In this document: positions 41,195 to 50,205 of the stretch, in pieces | Numbering within the stretch: the first letter of the stretch is position 1 | Layout of the letters: every line of letters starts with the position of its first letter | DNA from: RPQJ01 sp052035645 | GTDB lineage: Bacteria; Pseudomonadota; Gammaproteobacteria; Steroidobacterales; Steroidobacteraceae | Direction of reading: 5' to 3' | Length of the DNA stretch: 64,000 nt | Assembly: GCA_052035645.1 (NCBI GenBank) | Contig: JBPOHK010000050.1 | Span: 15,637-79,636, forward strand | The notes under the pieces: model-generated | What the model was told of the DNA's origin: nothing | The model's database searches: none | The model's input: the letters and a program-made list of their open reading frames with translations, nothing else | Position numbers and translations under genes: made by a program

Positions 41195-41599
41195 GTGCCC
41201 ATCGATCTCAACAGCCATCTCGGCGTCCTGCCCCAGGCGCTCAGCCTGCAGGCGCGTCGCACCGAGGTGATCGCTGCCAACCTCGCGAACGCGGACACGC
41301 CGAACTTCAAGGCGCGCGACCTGGACTTCCGGGCCGTGCTGGCCGAAGCCGGCGCGCCCGGGTCGCCGCTGCCGCTCGCGGGCACCAGCCCGCGCCACAT
41401 CGGCACCGCCGGCGCGGCCGCCGGCAACGAGGCGCCCCTGCTGTACCGCACGCCGCTCGCGCCGGCGCTCGACGGCAACACCGTCGACGCCAACCTCGAG
41501 CAGTCGGCCTTCGCCGAGAACGCCGTGCGCTACCAGGCGACGCTCACCTTCCTGAGCGGCAAGTTCCGCTCCCTCATCACGGCCATCACCGGCCAGTAA
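41195..41599 (+). CDS. flgB: FlgB, proximal rod protein
   Basis: Rod protein of 134 residues. N-terminal SLQARRTEVIAANLANADTP is the conserved rod/hook signature, and the C-terminal ENAVRYQATLTFLSGKFRSL region is the FlgB end. GTG start at 41195 behind GGAGG (41186-41190). First gene of the operon. Confidence 0.96.
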   Translation: MPIDLNSHLGVLPQALSLQARRTEVIAANLANADTPNFKARDLDFRAVLAEAGAPGSPLPLAGTSPRHIGTAGAAAGNEAPLLYRTPLAPALDGNTVDANLEQSAFAENAVRYQATLTFLSGKFRSLITAITGQ

Positions 41600-41612
41600 G
41601 CGAGGCACCGAC

Positions 41613-42029
41613 ATGCCGTCGTTCAAGATCTTCGACATCGCCGGCTCGGGCATGAGCGCCCAGTCCGTGCGGCTCAACACCACGGCCAGCAACCTCGCGA
41701 ACGCGGACAGCGTGAGCGGCGACCCGCGCACGGTCTACAAGGCGCGCCACCCGGTCTTCACCGTCGCGCAGTCCGCCCCGGGCGCCGCCCAGGGCGAGGG
41801 CTCCGCCGTGCAGGTCGCCGGCATCGTCGAGTCGAACAAGGAGCCGGTGAAGCGCTACGACCCGGGCAACCCGCTCGCCGACGCGCAGGGCTTCGTCTAC
41901 GCGCCCGGCGTCAACGTGGTCGAGGAAATGGTGGACATGATCTCCGCGTCGCGTTCCTACCAGAACGACGTCGAGGTCATGAAGACGGCGCGCGACATGC
42001 TGCTCGCGACGCTGCGCCTCGGCCAGTGA
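41613..42029 (+). CDS. flgC: FlgC, proximal rod protein
   Basis: Rod protein of 138 residues: SAQSVRLNTTASNLANADSV at the N-terminus and VNVVEEMVDMISASRSYQND at the C-terminus, the paired helices that build the rod coiled coil. 13 bases after flgB. Confidence 0.96.
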   Translation: MPSFKIFDIAGSGMSAQSVRLNTTASNLANADSVSGDPRTVYKARHPVFTVAQSAPGAAQGEGSAVQVAGIVESNKEPVKRYDPGNPLADAQGFVYAPGVNVVEEMVDMISASRSYQNDVEVMKTARDMLLATLRLGQ

Positions 42030-42043
42030 GCCCGGAGACCGAC

Positions 42044-42697
42044 ATGAGTACCGTCGACCCGATCGGCACCAGCGCCTCCGCCGCCACGACGAAGAAGGCC
42101 AACCAGCTCAACCAGCAGGACTTCATGGAGCTGATGGTCACGCAGTTCCGCAACCAGGACCCGTTCAAGCCGCTCGACAGCTCGCAGTTCCTCGGCCAGC
42201 TCGCCCAGTTCAGCACGGTGAGCGGCATCGCGGACATGCAGGCGTCGCTCGCGACGCTGGTGTCGAGCCTGCAGGGCGACCGCATGCTGTCCGGCTCGGC
42301 GCTGGTCGGCCACGAGGTGCTGGTCCCGGCCAGCAAGGGCTTCATCGGCGCCGAGGGCAGCCTGCGCGGCGCCATCGACGTGCCCGAGGGCACGCAGCAG
42401 GTCGTCGTGAACGTGCGCGACTCCGCCGGCCAGCTCGTGCGCCGGTTCACCGCGCCGGCCACGTCCGGCACCATGGATTTCGCGTGGGACGGCACGCGCG
42501 AGGACGGCACCCGCGTCCCCGCCGGCCAGTACGCCATCGAGGCCCACGGCGTGACCGGCGGCGCCACCGAGTCGCTGGACGTGCTGCTCGTCGACCGCGT
42601 CGAGAGCGTGACGCTCGATGCCTCCACGCAGGCCCTCGTCCTCAACACATCCACCCAGGGCACGGTGTCGCTCGCCACGGTGCGACGCATCTCCTGA
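42044..42697 (+). CDS. flgD: FlgD, hook cap and assembly scaffold
   Basis: Scaffold of 217 residues. N-terminal NQQDFMELMVTQFRNQDPFK is the FlgD signature; the C-terminal Ig/FlgD-Tudor part contains FAWDGTREDGTRVPAGQYAI. The ATG at 42044 follows GGAGA; an upstream in-frame GTG at 42026 overlaps the flgC stop and is less likely. Confidence 0.95.
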   Translation: MSTVDPIGTSASAATTKKANQLNQQDFMELMVTQFRNQDPFKPLDSSQFLGQLAQFSTVSGIADMQASLATLVSSLQGDRMLSGSALVGHEVLVPASKGFIGAEGSLRGAIDVPEGTQQVVVNVRDSAGQLVRRFTAPATSGTMDFAWDGTREDGTRVPAGQYAIEAHGVTGGATESLDVLLVDRVESVTLDASTQALVLNTSTQGTVSLATVRRIS

Positions 42698-42728
42698 ACC
42701 CAACGAACACCTCCCGGAGCACCGAACC

Positions 42729-43952
42729 ATGACCTCGAGTTCCCGCATCGCGCTGAGTGGCCTGAATGCCGCCTCGGCCGAGCTCGCCGTCACCTCCAAC
42801 AACATCGCCAACGCCGCGACCACGGGCTTCAAGAACTCGCGCACCGAGTTCGCGGAGATCTTCGCGGCCTCGCCGCAGTCCGCGGCCGCCACCGCCAGCG
42901 GCGGCGGCGTGCGCGTGACCAACATCTCGCAGGAGTTCTCGCAGGGCAGCATCGAGTTCACCGAGAACACCCTCGACGTCGCGATCAGCGGCGACGGGTT
43001 CTTCGTGGTGAGCGACGGCGGCAGCCTGTCGTACACGCGGGCCGGCGCCTTCGAACTCGACCGCGAGGGCTACGTCGTCAACTCGGCGGGCAACCGCCTG
43101 CAGGTCTACCAGCCCATCGCGACCGGCGGCTTCAACACCGGCGCGCTGTCCGACCTGCAGCTGGTCACGACCGAGAGCGCGCCGTCGCCCACGACCTCGA
43201 TCGACCTGACCGCCAACCTGCCGGCGACGGCCGCCCTGCCGGGCACGCCCACCTTCGACCCGACCGACCCGACCAGCTACAACAACGCGACCTCGCTGAC
43301 GGTCTACGACTCGCTCGGCGCCGCGCACACCGGCACGCTGTACTTCGTCAAGGACGCCGTGGCCAACCAGTGGAGCGCGAGGCTCTACGTGGACGGCACC
43401 GCGGTCGGCGGGGCGCAGACCATCACCTACACGGACACCGGCGCGCTGGCCACGCCGGCGACGGGCGACCTCGCGTTCCCGGCCTACACGCCGGCCACCG
43501 GCGCGGCCCCGATCACGATCACCCTCAACGTCTCCGACACTACGCAGTACGGCTCCGCCTTCAGCGTCAATTCGCTGCTCCAGGACGGCTACACCACCGG
43601 CCGGCTGGTCGGCATGCAGATCGACCAGAGCGGCGTCGCCACGGCGCGCTTCACCAACGGGCGCTCGGTCGCGCTCGGCAAGATCGCGCTGGCGACCTTC
43701 CCGAACGTGCAGGGCCTGCAGCCGATCGGCGACACCAAGTGGGCGGAGAGCTTCGACTCCGGCCAGGCCCGCCTCGGCGAGGCCGGCAACTCCGGCTTCG
43801 GCGTCGTGCGCTCCGGCGCGCTCGAGGCCTCCAACGTCGACATCACCGAGCAGCTGGTCAACATGATCACCGCGCAGCGCAATTTCCAGGCCAACGCGCA
43901 GATGATCACGACCAACGACCAGCTGACCCAGTCGATCATCAACATCCGCTGA
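42729..43952 (+). CDS. flgE: FlgE, hook protein
   Basis: Hook subunit of 407 residues. N-terminal ALSGLNAASAELAVTSNNIA and GFKNSRTEF; mid-protein LTVYDSLGAAHTGTLYFVK, the FlgE D2 motif; C-terminal NVDITEQLVNMITAQRNFQA and IINIR end. Length is typical of Pseudomonas-type hooks. Confidence 0.96.
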   Translation: MTSSSRIALSGLNAASAELAVTSNNIANAATTGFKNSRTEFAEIFAASPQSAAATASGGGVRVTNISQEFSQGSIEFTENTLDVAISGDGFFVVSDGGSLSYTRAGAFELDREGYVVNSAGNRLQVYQPIATGGFNTGALSDLQLVTTESAPSPTTSIDLTANLPATAALPGTPTFDPTDPTSYNNATSLTVYDSLGAAHTGTLYFVKDAVANQWSARLYVDGTAVGGAQTITYTDTGALATPATGDLAFPAYTPATGAAPITITLNVSDTTQYGSAFSVNSLLQDGYTTGRLVGMQIDQSGVATARFTNGRSVALGKIALATFPNVQGLQPIGDTKWAESFDSGQARLGEAGNSGFGVVRSGALEASNVDITEQLVNMITAQRNFQANAQMITTNDQLTQSIINIR

Positions 43953-43964
43953 GGCGGCTGAGCC

Positions 43965-44705
43965 ATGGACCGATTCCTCTACGTGGCGATGACAGGTGCG
44001 AGCGAGACCCTGCGCATGCAGGCCGCCAACAACCACAACCTCGCCAACGCGTCGACGACCGGCTTCCGCGAGGACCTCGCCGCGTTCCAGACGCGCGGCG
44101 TGGCCGGCCCGGGCTTTGCGTCGCGCGCCTACGCCACCGCCGGCGAATCGGGCTGGGACGAGTCGCTCGGCGCCGTGCAGAACACCGGGCGCGAACTCGA
44201 CGTCGCGGTGGCCGGCCAGGGCTGGATCGCGGTGCAGGGACCGGACGGCCGCGAGGCCTACACGCGCGCGGGCGACCTGCGCCTCGACGCGGACGGCCGG
44301 CTGGTCAACGGCGCCGGCCACGCGGTGGTCGGCGACGGCGGGCCGCTGCTCGTGCCGCCGCACGCGAGCCTCAAGATCGGCACGGACGGCACGGTCTCGG
44401 TCGTGCCGCTGGGCCAGGGCCCGGAGACGCTGGCCACCGTCGGGCGCATCAAGCTGGTCAATCCGCCGGTCGCCGCGCTCGTGAAGAGCGAGGACGGCCT
44501 GTTCCGCCTGCGCGACGGCACCGACGCGCCGGCCGACGCCTCGGTGCAGGTCGCGCCGGGCGCGCTCGAGTCGAGCAACGTCAACGTGGCCGACGCGATG
44601 GTGCAGATGATCGAGCTGTCGCGGCGCTTCGACCTCGAGGTCAAGGCGATGCGCTCGGCCGAGGACAACGCCGCCGCCGCCACCCAGCTCCTGCGCACTG
44701 CCTGA
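43965..44705 (+). CDS. flgF: FlgF, proximal rod protein
   Basis: Rod protein of 246 residues: MDRFLYVAMTGASETLRMQA with AANNHNLANASTTGFREDLA, and C-terminal ESSNVNVADAMVQMIELSRRF. The MDR(F/L)xYVAMTGA start is diagnostic for FlgF. 12 bases after flgE. Confidence 0.96.
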   Translation: MDRFLYVAMTGASETLRMQAANNHNLANASTTGFREDLAAFQTRGVAGPGFASRAYATAGESGWDESLGAVQNTGRELDVAVAGQGWIAVQGPDGREAYTRAGDLRLDADGRLVNGAGHAVVGDGGPLLVPPHASLKIGTDGTVSVVPLGQGPETLATVGRIKLVNPPVAALVKSEDGLFRLRDGTDAPADASVQVAPGALESSNVNVADAMVQMIELSRRFDLEVKAMRSAEDNAAAATQLLRTA

Positions 44706-44727
44706 CGCACAACCGAAGGAACCACCC

Positions 44728-45513
44728 ATGAATCCCGCACTGTGGGCCGCCAAGACCGGACTCGACGCGCAGCAGACGCGCATGACCGTCGTGTCGAACA
44801 ACCTCGCCAACGTCAACACCAGCGGCTACAAGAAGGGCCGCGCGGTGTTCGAGGACCTGCTCTACCAGAACGTCACGCAGGCCGGCGCCTCGACCTCGCA
44901 GGACACCGTGGCGCCGAGCGGCCTCTCGCTCGGCACGGGCGTGCGGGTGGTGGCGACCGAGAAGCTCTATACGCAGGGCAACCTCGTGCAGACCGGCAAC
45001 GCCTTCGACATGGCGATCGAGGGCCGCGGGTTCTTCCAGGTGCAGCTGCCGGACGGCACGCTCGCCTACACGCGCGACGGCTCGTTCCAGGTCAGCTCGG
45101 AGGGCGAGCTGGTCACCTCGAGCGGCTATCGCGTGCAGCCCGGCATCACCATTCCCGCCGGCGCGCAGAGCGTCACCGTCGGCGCCGACGGCACGGTGTC
45201 GGTCACGCTGGCCGGCCAGACCGCGCCGCAGCAGGTGGGCAACCTGCAGCTGGTCGACTTCATCAATCCCGCGGGCCTGCAGCCGCGCGGCGAGAACCTG
45301 CTGCTCGAGACCGCCGCGAGCGGCACCGCGCAGGCAGGCACGCCGGGCCTCGACGGCCTCGGCACCATCGCCTCGGGCTCGCTCGAGAGCTCGAACGTCA
45401 ACGTCGTCGAGGAACTCGTGAACATGATCGAGACGCAGCGCGCCTACGAGATGAACTCGAAGGCGATCCAGACCACGGACCAGATGCTCGAGTTCGTGAC
45501 CAACCAGCTCTGA
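44728..45513 (+). CDS. flgG: FlgG, distal rod protein
   Basis: Rod protein of 261 residues: ALWAAKTGLDAQQTRMTVVS, NNLANVNTSGYKKGRAVFED and the C-terminal NVVEELVNMIETQRAYEMNS with ending DQMLEFVTNQL. Length 261 is the canonical FlgG length. Confidence 0.97.
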   Translation: MNPALWAAKTGLDAQQTRMTVVSNNLANVNTSGYKKGRAVFEDLLYQNVTQAGASTSQDTVAPSGLSLGTGVRVVATEKLYTQGNLVQTGNAFDMAIEGRGFFQVQLPDGTLAYTRDGSFQVSSEGELVTSSGYRVQPGITIPAGAQSVTVGADGTVSVTLAGQTAPQQVGNLQLVDFINPAGLQPRGENLLLETAASGTAQAGTPGLDGLGTIASGSLESSNVNVVEELVNMIETQRAYEMNSKAIQTTDQMLEFVTNQL

Positions 45514-45539
45514 GCCGGGCCCAGCGCCGGAGTACCGCC

Positions 45540-46220
45540 ATGACGTCCCTCGCCGCACGAATCGCCCGCCACGCCACGCTCGCCGCCGTCGCGCTGCTGG
45601 CCGCGTGCCAGACACCCATGGACTCCATCCCCTGGGACCAGCCGGCGCCGCTGGCGGAGCAGCCGAAGACGCAGGGCAACGGGGCGATCTTCCAGCCCGG
45701 CCGCGACGGCGCGCTGTTCGAGAACCCGACCGCCCGCCGCGTGGGCGACCTGCTGACCATCCGCCTCGAGGAGCGCACCAGCGCCACCAAGAGCGCGAAG
45801 ACCTCGACCAAGAAGTCCACCAGCGTGGAGGTGCCGGCGCCGAAGCTGCTCGGCCAGCCGGCCACGCTCAACGGGCTGCCGATGGACACGTCGATCGCCG
45901 GCGACCAGGCGTTCGACGGCCAGGGCGCCAGTTCGCAGAGCAACCAGCTCTTCGGCTCGATCACGGTGACCGTGGTCGGCCGCGTCGGCAACGGCAACCT
46001 GCTCGTGCGCGGCCAGAAGTGGCTCGCGCTCAACCAGGGCAAGGAGCTGGTGCGCGTCGAGGGCATCGTGCGCCCGATGGACGTCGAGCCCGACAACTCG
46101 GTCGCGTCCTGGAAGGTCGCCGAGGCGCGGATCGCCTACGGCGGCCGCGGCGCGGTGCAGGACGCCAACGCCATGGGCTGGCTCGCGCGGGTGTTCAACT
46201 CGCCGGTCATGCCGTTCTAG
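45540..46220 (+). CDS. flgH: FlgH, L-ring lipoprotein
   Basis: Outer membrane lipoprotein of 226 residues. Lipobox LAAC after a short hydrophobic signal (lipidated Cys near residue 22). Family motifs: NGAIFQPGRDGALFEN, RVGDLLTIRLEERTSATKSA, LVRVEGIVRP and ARIAYGGRGAV. The ATG at 45540 gives MTSLAARIARH. Confidence 0.96.
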   Translation: MTSLAARIARHATLAAVALLAACQTPMDSIPWDQPAPLAEQPKTQGNGAIFQPGRDGALFENPTARRVGDLLTIRLEERTSATKSAKTSTKKSTSVEVPAPKLLGQPATLNGLPMDTSIAGDQAFDGQGASSQSNQLFGSITVTVVGRVGNGNLLVRGQKWLALNQGKELVRVEGIVRPMDVEPDNSVASWKVAEARIAYGGRGAVQDANAMGWLARVFNSPVMPF

Positions 46221-46230
46221 GGAGACGGCC

Positions 46231-47346
46231 ATGCGCAGACTCCAGATCCAGTTCCTCCTCTTCGCCGCCGTCGCGTTCCTGCTCGGCGCGGCCGTCGCGC
46301 ACGCCGAACGGGTCAAGGACCTCGCGACGGTCCAGGGCGTGCGGCCGAACCAGCTCGTCGGCTACGGCCTCGTGGTCGGACTCGACGGCACGGGCGACCA
46401 GACCAGCCAGGCGCCGTTCACGGTGCAGAGCATCAAGAACATGCTCATGCGCTTCGGCGTGACCATTCCCGCCAACGCCAATCCGCAGCTCAAGAACGTC
46501 GCCGCGGTGACGGTGCAGGCCGACCTGCCGCCGTTCGCCAAGCCCGGGCAGACCATCGACGTGACGGTCTCCTCCATCGGCAACGCCAAGAGCCTGCGCG
46601 GCGGCGCGCTGCTGATGACGCCGTTGCACGGCGCCGACGGCGAGGTCTACGCCGTGGCGCAGGGCAACCTCGTGGTGAGCGGCTTCGGCATCGAGGGCAA
46701 GGACGGCTCGCGCATCTCCATCAACGTGCCGAGCGCCGGGCGCGTGCCGAACGGCGCCACCGTCGAGCGCGAGGTGCCGAACGACTTCGCCGCGCTGCCG
46801 CGCGTCACGCTCAACCTGAACACCTCGGACTTCACGACGGCCACGCGCCTCGCGGCCGGCATCAACAAGCTGCTCGGCGAGGGGTCCGCGGAGGCGATCG
46901 ACGCCGTCTCGGTGCAGGTGCAGGCGCCCGTGGACGTGACGCAGCGCATCGCCTTCGTCTCGGAGCTGCAGGAGCTGGAGATCGACGCCGGCGAGGGCCC
47001 GGCCCGCGTGATCGTCAACTCGCGCACGGGCACGGTCGTGATCGGCTCGCGCGTGCGCGTGCTGCCGGCGGCGGTCGCGCACGGCTCGCTGTCGGTCACC
47101 ATCACCGAGCGCCTCGATACCAGCCAGCCCGAGGCGTTCAGCCAGGGCCAGACGGTCGTCACGCCGCGCAGCGAGATCCAGGCCTCGCAGGAGCCGGCGC
47201 GCATGTTCGTGTTCGACGCGGGCGTCAGCCTCGACGAGATCGTGCGCGCGGTGAACCAGGTCGGGGCCGCGCCCGGCGACATCGTCGCGATCCTCGAGGC
47301 CCTGAAGGAAGCGGGCGCGCTGCGCGCCCAGCTGATCGTGATCTGA
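46231..47346 (+). CDS. flgI: FlgI, P-ring protein
   Basis: Periplasmic P-ring subunit of 371 residues with a Sec signal (cut near AHAER). Motifs: VKDLATVQGVRPNQLVGYGL, VVGLDGTGDQT, TIPANANPQLKNVAAVTVQA and C-terminal VRAVNQVGAAPGDIVAILEA. FlgA is its chaperone. Confidence 0.97.
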   Translation: MRRLQIQFLLFAAVAFLLGAAVAHAERVKDLATVQGVRPNQLVGYGLVVGLDGTGDQTSQAPFTVQSIKNMLMRFGVTIPANANPQLKNVAAVTVQADLPPFAKPGQTIDVTVSSIGNAKSLRGGALLMTPLHGADGEVYAVAQGNLVVSGFGIEGKDGSRISINVPSAGRVPNGATVEREVPNDFAALPRVTLNLNTSDFTTATRLAAGINKLLGEGSAEAIDAVSVQVQAPVDVTQRIAFVSELQELEIDAGEGPARVIVNSRTGTVVIGSRVRVLPAAVAHGSLSVTITERLDTSQPEAFSQGQTVVTPRSEIQASQEPARMFVFDAGVSLDEIVRAVNQVGAAPGDIVAILEALKEAGALRAQLIVI

Positions 47347-47349
47347 GCC

Positions 47350-48279
47350 ATGACCGTCGACGCCGCCCGGGCCTCGTTGAGCGCCGACCCGCGCAGCCTC
47401 GAAGGGCTGAAGCGCAACGCGGCCGCGGGCGACCGCTCGCCGGAGACACTGCGCGCCGTTGCCCAGCAGTTCGAGAGCGTGTTCGCGCAGATGCTCATCA
47501 AGAGCATGCGCGCGACCAGCTTCGGCGACGGGCTGATGGACAGCGAGCAGAGCGACTTCTACCGCGACATGTTCGACCAGCAGATCTCGGTCGAGCTCGC
47601 CAAGGGCCGCGGGCTCGGGCTCGCGGACATGCTGATGCGCCAGCTCGCGGGCGTCGGCGGTGACGCGGCCGGGGCTGCGCAGGGCACGGCCGCCGCTGCC
47701 GCCCAGGCGCCGACGCCGGCCGCCACCACGGGCGATGCCGCCTGGCCGCCGAAGTCGCGCGAGGACTTCGTGCGCGAGATCTGGCCGCACGCTCAGGCGG
47801 CCGGCCAGCGTCTCGGCGTCGATCCGGCGACCATCGTCTCGCATGCCGCGCTCGAGACCGGCTGGGGCCGGTCGCAGCCGCGCGGCGCGGACGGCGAACC
47901 GAGCTTCAACCTCTTCGGCATCAAGGCCGGCGGCGGCTGGCGCGGGGCCGCGGTCAGCGCGCGCACGGTCGAGTACGCGCAGGGCGTGGCCGACCGCGTC
48001 GAGCAGCCGTTCCGCGCCTACGACTCGCTCGCGGCCGGACTCGCGGACTACGCGGAGCTGCTCGGCAGCAGCCCGCGCTACGCCGCGGCGCGCAACACCG
48101 GCAGCGACGTGACGGCGTTCGCCTCGGCGCTGCAGCGCGGCGGCTACGCGACCGATCCGTCCTACGCGGCCAAGCTGCAGGCCGTCGCGGCGCAGGTCAC
48201 TGCGCTGGTCGGCGGCGGCGACCCACTCAAGACCGCGGCCGCGCGGCCGATAACGGCGTCGACCCGGGGTGCCACGTGA
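47350..48279 (+). CDS. flgJ: FlgJ, rod cap with peptidoglycan hydrolase domain
   Basis: Dual-domain protein of 309 residues. The N-terminal rod-binding part (about 35-105: RAVAQQFESVFAQMLIKSMR, MDSEQSDFYRDMFDQQ) is joined by an Ala/Pro linker to a C-terminal glucosaminidase domain (about 135-300) with the catalytic Glu in SHAALETGWGRSQP and FNLFGIKAG. It makes the gap in peptidoglycan for the rod. Start 3 bases after flgI. Confidence 0.95.
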   Translation: MTVDAARASLSADPRSLEGLKRNAAAGDRSPETLRAVAQQFESVFAQMLIKSMRATSFGDGLMDSEQSDFYRDMFDQQISVELAKGRGLGLADMLMRQLAGVGGDAAGAAQGTAAAAAQAPTPAATTGDAAWPPKSREDFVREIWPHAQAAGQRLGVDPATIVSHAALETGWGRSQPRGADGEPSFNLFGIKAGGGWRGAAVSARTVEYAQGVADRVEQPFRAYDSLAAGLADYAELLGSSPRYAAARNTGSDVTAFASALQRGGYATDPSYAAKLQAVAAQVTALVGGGDPLKTAAARPITASTRGAT

Positions 48280-48315
48280 AGCGGCGGCCCGGTCGCGCCC
48301 GTCCAGGACTGAACC

Positions 48316-50205
48316 ATGGTTGACATCCTCAACACCGCCATCTCGGCGCTGCAGACCTACCGGCGGGCCCTCGACACCACCAGCCACAACGTGGCCAACG
48401 TCGGCACGGAAGGCTACAGCCGCCAGCGCGTCGACCAGTCGACGCTGCTGCCGCAGCAGTACGGCTACGGCTTCGTCGGCAGCGGCGTGGGCATCAACGG
48501 CATCACGCGCAGCTACGACGAGTTCACGGCGCTGCAGTACCGCTCGACCTCGAGCAGCCTCTCGCGCGAGGAAGTGTTCGCCTCGCTCGCCAACCGCATC
48601 AACAACCTGTATGCGGACAGCACCACGGGCCTGTCGGCGACCCTGCAGCAGTTCGCCAACGCCGTGCAGAGCGTGGCGAGCGCGCCGTCCTCGATGTCGG
48701 CGCGCCAGAGCCTGCTGACCGAGGCCAACTCGCTCGCCTCGCAGATGAGCAGCTACGCGCAGTCCCTCGAGCAGATCGACGCCGAGGTGAACGGCCGGCT
48801 GACCTCGGCGGTCAGCGACATCAACTCGATCTCGACCTCGATCGCCGACCTCAACGGCCGCATCGCGATCGCCTACGGATCCACCGGCAAGTCCCCGAAC
48901 GACCTGCTCGACCAGCGCGACCTGCTGCTCGACCAGCTGTCCGAGAAGATCGGCATCAGCACCGTCGCGATGGAGGACGGCACGGTCAACGTGCTGGTGG
49001 GCAGCGGCCAGGCGCTGGTGATCGGCGTCGACGCGATGCGGCTGTACACCCAGCCGGACCGCTACGACGGCTCGCGGCTGTCCATCGTGGCCGGGCTGCC
49101 CGCCGGGCCGGTGGACGTGACGCGCAACCTCACCGGCGGCGAACTCGGCGGCGTGCTCGATTTCCGCAACAAGATGCTCGACCCGTCCCGCAACGCGCTC
49201 GGCCAGCTGGCGGTCGGCATCGCCGGCCTCGTCAACGGCCAGCAGGCCGAGGGCATGGACCTCGACGGCCTCGCCGGCACGGACGTGTTCCGGCTCGGCG
49301 GCGTCGGCGTGCTGCCGGGCGCGGGCAATTCCGGCACGGCGTCCATCGCCGTCACGCGCGGCGACCCGACCCAGGTGACGCGCTCGAACTACCTGCTGGA
49401 GTACAACGGCAGCAACTGGTCGCTGCGCGACGCCGCCACCGGCGCCGCGGTGGCGATGACGGGCACCGGCACCGCGGCCGACCCGTTCGTCGCGGCGGGG
49501 CTCGAGTTCACCGTCTCCGGCGCCGCCGCGGCCGGCGACGGCTTCCTCGTCCGTCCCACGCAGGACGCGGCGCGCGGCATGGGCGTGCTGTTCACCGACC
49601 CGGCCAAGTTCGCGGCGGCCCTGCCCATCGCCGGCTCGGCCGCCTCGGCGAACACCGGCAGCGGCATCCTCGGCGACCTGACGGTGGTCGACCCGACGGA
49701 TCCCGCGCTGCGCACCACCGCGACCATCAGCTTCCCGACCGCCGGCACCTACTCGGTCGACGGCGGACCGGCCCAGCCGTTCGCGCCGGGCACCACGATC
49801 GCGGCCAACGGCTGGTCGCTGGTGATCGAGGGCTCGCCCGCCGCGGGCGACAGCTTCACCGTCGGCAACAACGCCAACGGCGTGGGCGACAACCGCAACT
49901 TCCTGGCCCTGCACGACGCGATGTCGTCCGGCTACCTCGAGGGCGGCAAGCTCTCGGTCAACGAGTCGATCGGGCGCATCGTCTCGGACGTGGGCGTGCA
50001 GACCCGCCAGGCGCAGGTCTCGCGCGACGCGCTGCAGGTCGTGAAGAAGGACACCATCGCCACGCGCGACTCGATCTCGGGCGTCAACCTCGACGAGGAG
50101 GCGGCCAACCTGCTGCGCTACCAGCAGGCCTACCAGGCGGCGGCGCAGGTGGTGCAGGTCGCCAATACCGTGTTCGACACGCTGCTCGGAGCGATCCGGC
50201 GATGA
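48316..50205 (+). CDS. flgK: FlgK, hook-filament junction protein 1
   Basis: Hook-associated protein of 629 residues: N-terminal ALQTYRRALDTTSHNVANVG TEGYSRQRV (read as two blocks) and C-terminal GVNLDEEAANLLRYQQAYQA with ending VANTVFDTLLGAIR. Low-complexity middle as usual. FlgN is its chaperone. Overlaps flgL by 4 bases. Confidence 0.96.
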   Translation: MVDILNTAISALQTYRRALDTTSHNVANVGTEGYSRQRVDQSTLLPQQYGYGFVGSGVGINGITRSYDEFTALQYRSTSSSLSREEVFASLANRINNLYADSTTGLSATLQQFANAVQSVASAPSSMSARQSLLTEANSLASQMSSYAQSLEQIDAEVNGRLTSAVSDINSISTSIADLNGRIAIAYGSTGKSPNDLLDQRDLLLDQLSEKIGISTVAMEDGTVNVLVGSGQALVIGVDAMRLYTQPDRYDGSRLSIVAGLPAGPVDVTRNLTGGELGGVLDFRNKMLDPSRNALGQLAVGIAGLVNGQQAEGMDLDGLAGTDVFRLGGVGVLPGAGNSGTASIAVTRGDPTQVTRSNYLLEYNGSNWSLRDAATGAAVAMTGTGTAADPFVAAGLEFTVSGAAAAGDGFLVRPTQDAARGMGVLFTDPAKFAAALPIAGSAASANTGSGILGDLTVVDPTDPALRTTATISFPTAGTYSVDGGPAQPFAPGTTIAANGWSLVIEGSPAAGDSFTVGNNANGVGDNRNFLALHDAMSSGYLEGGKLSVNESIGRIVSDVGVQTRQAQVSRDALQVVKKDTIATRDSISGVNLDEEAANLLRYQQAYQAAAQVVQVANTVFDTLLGAIRR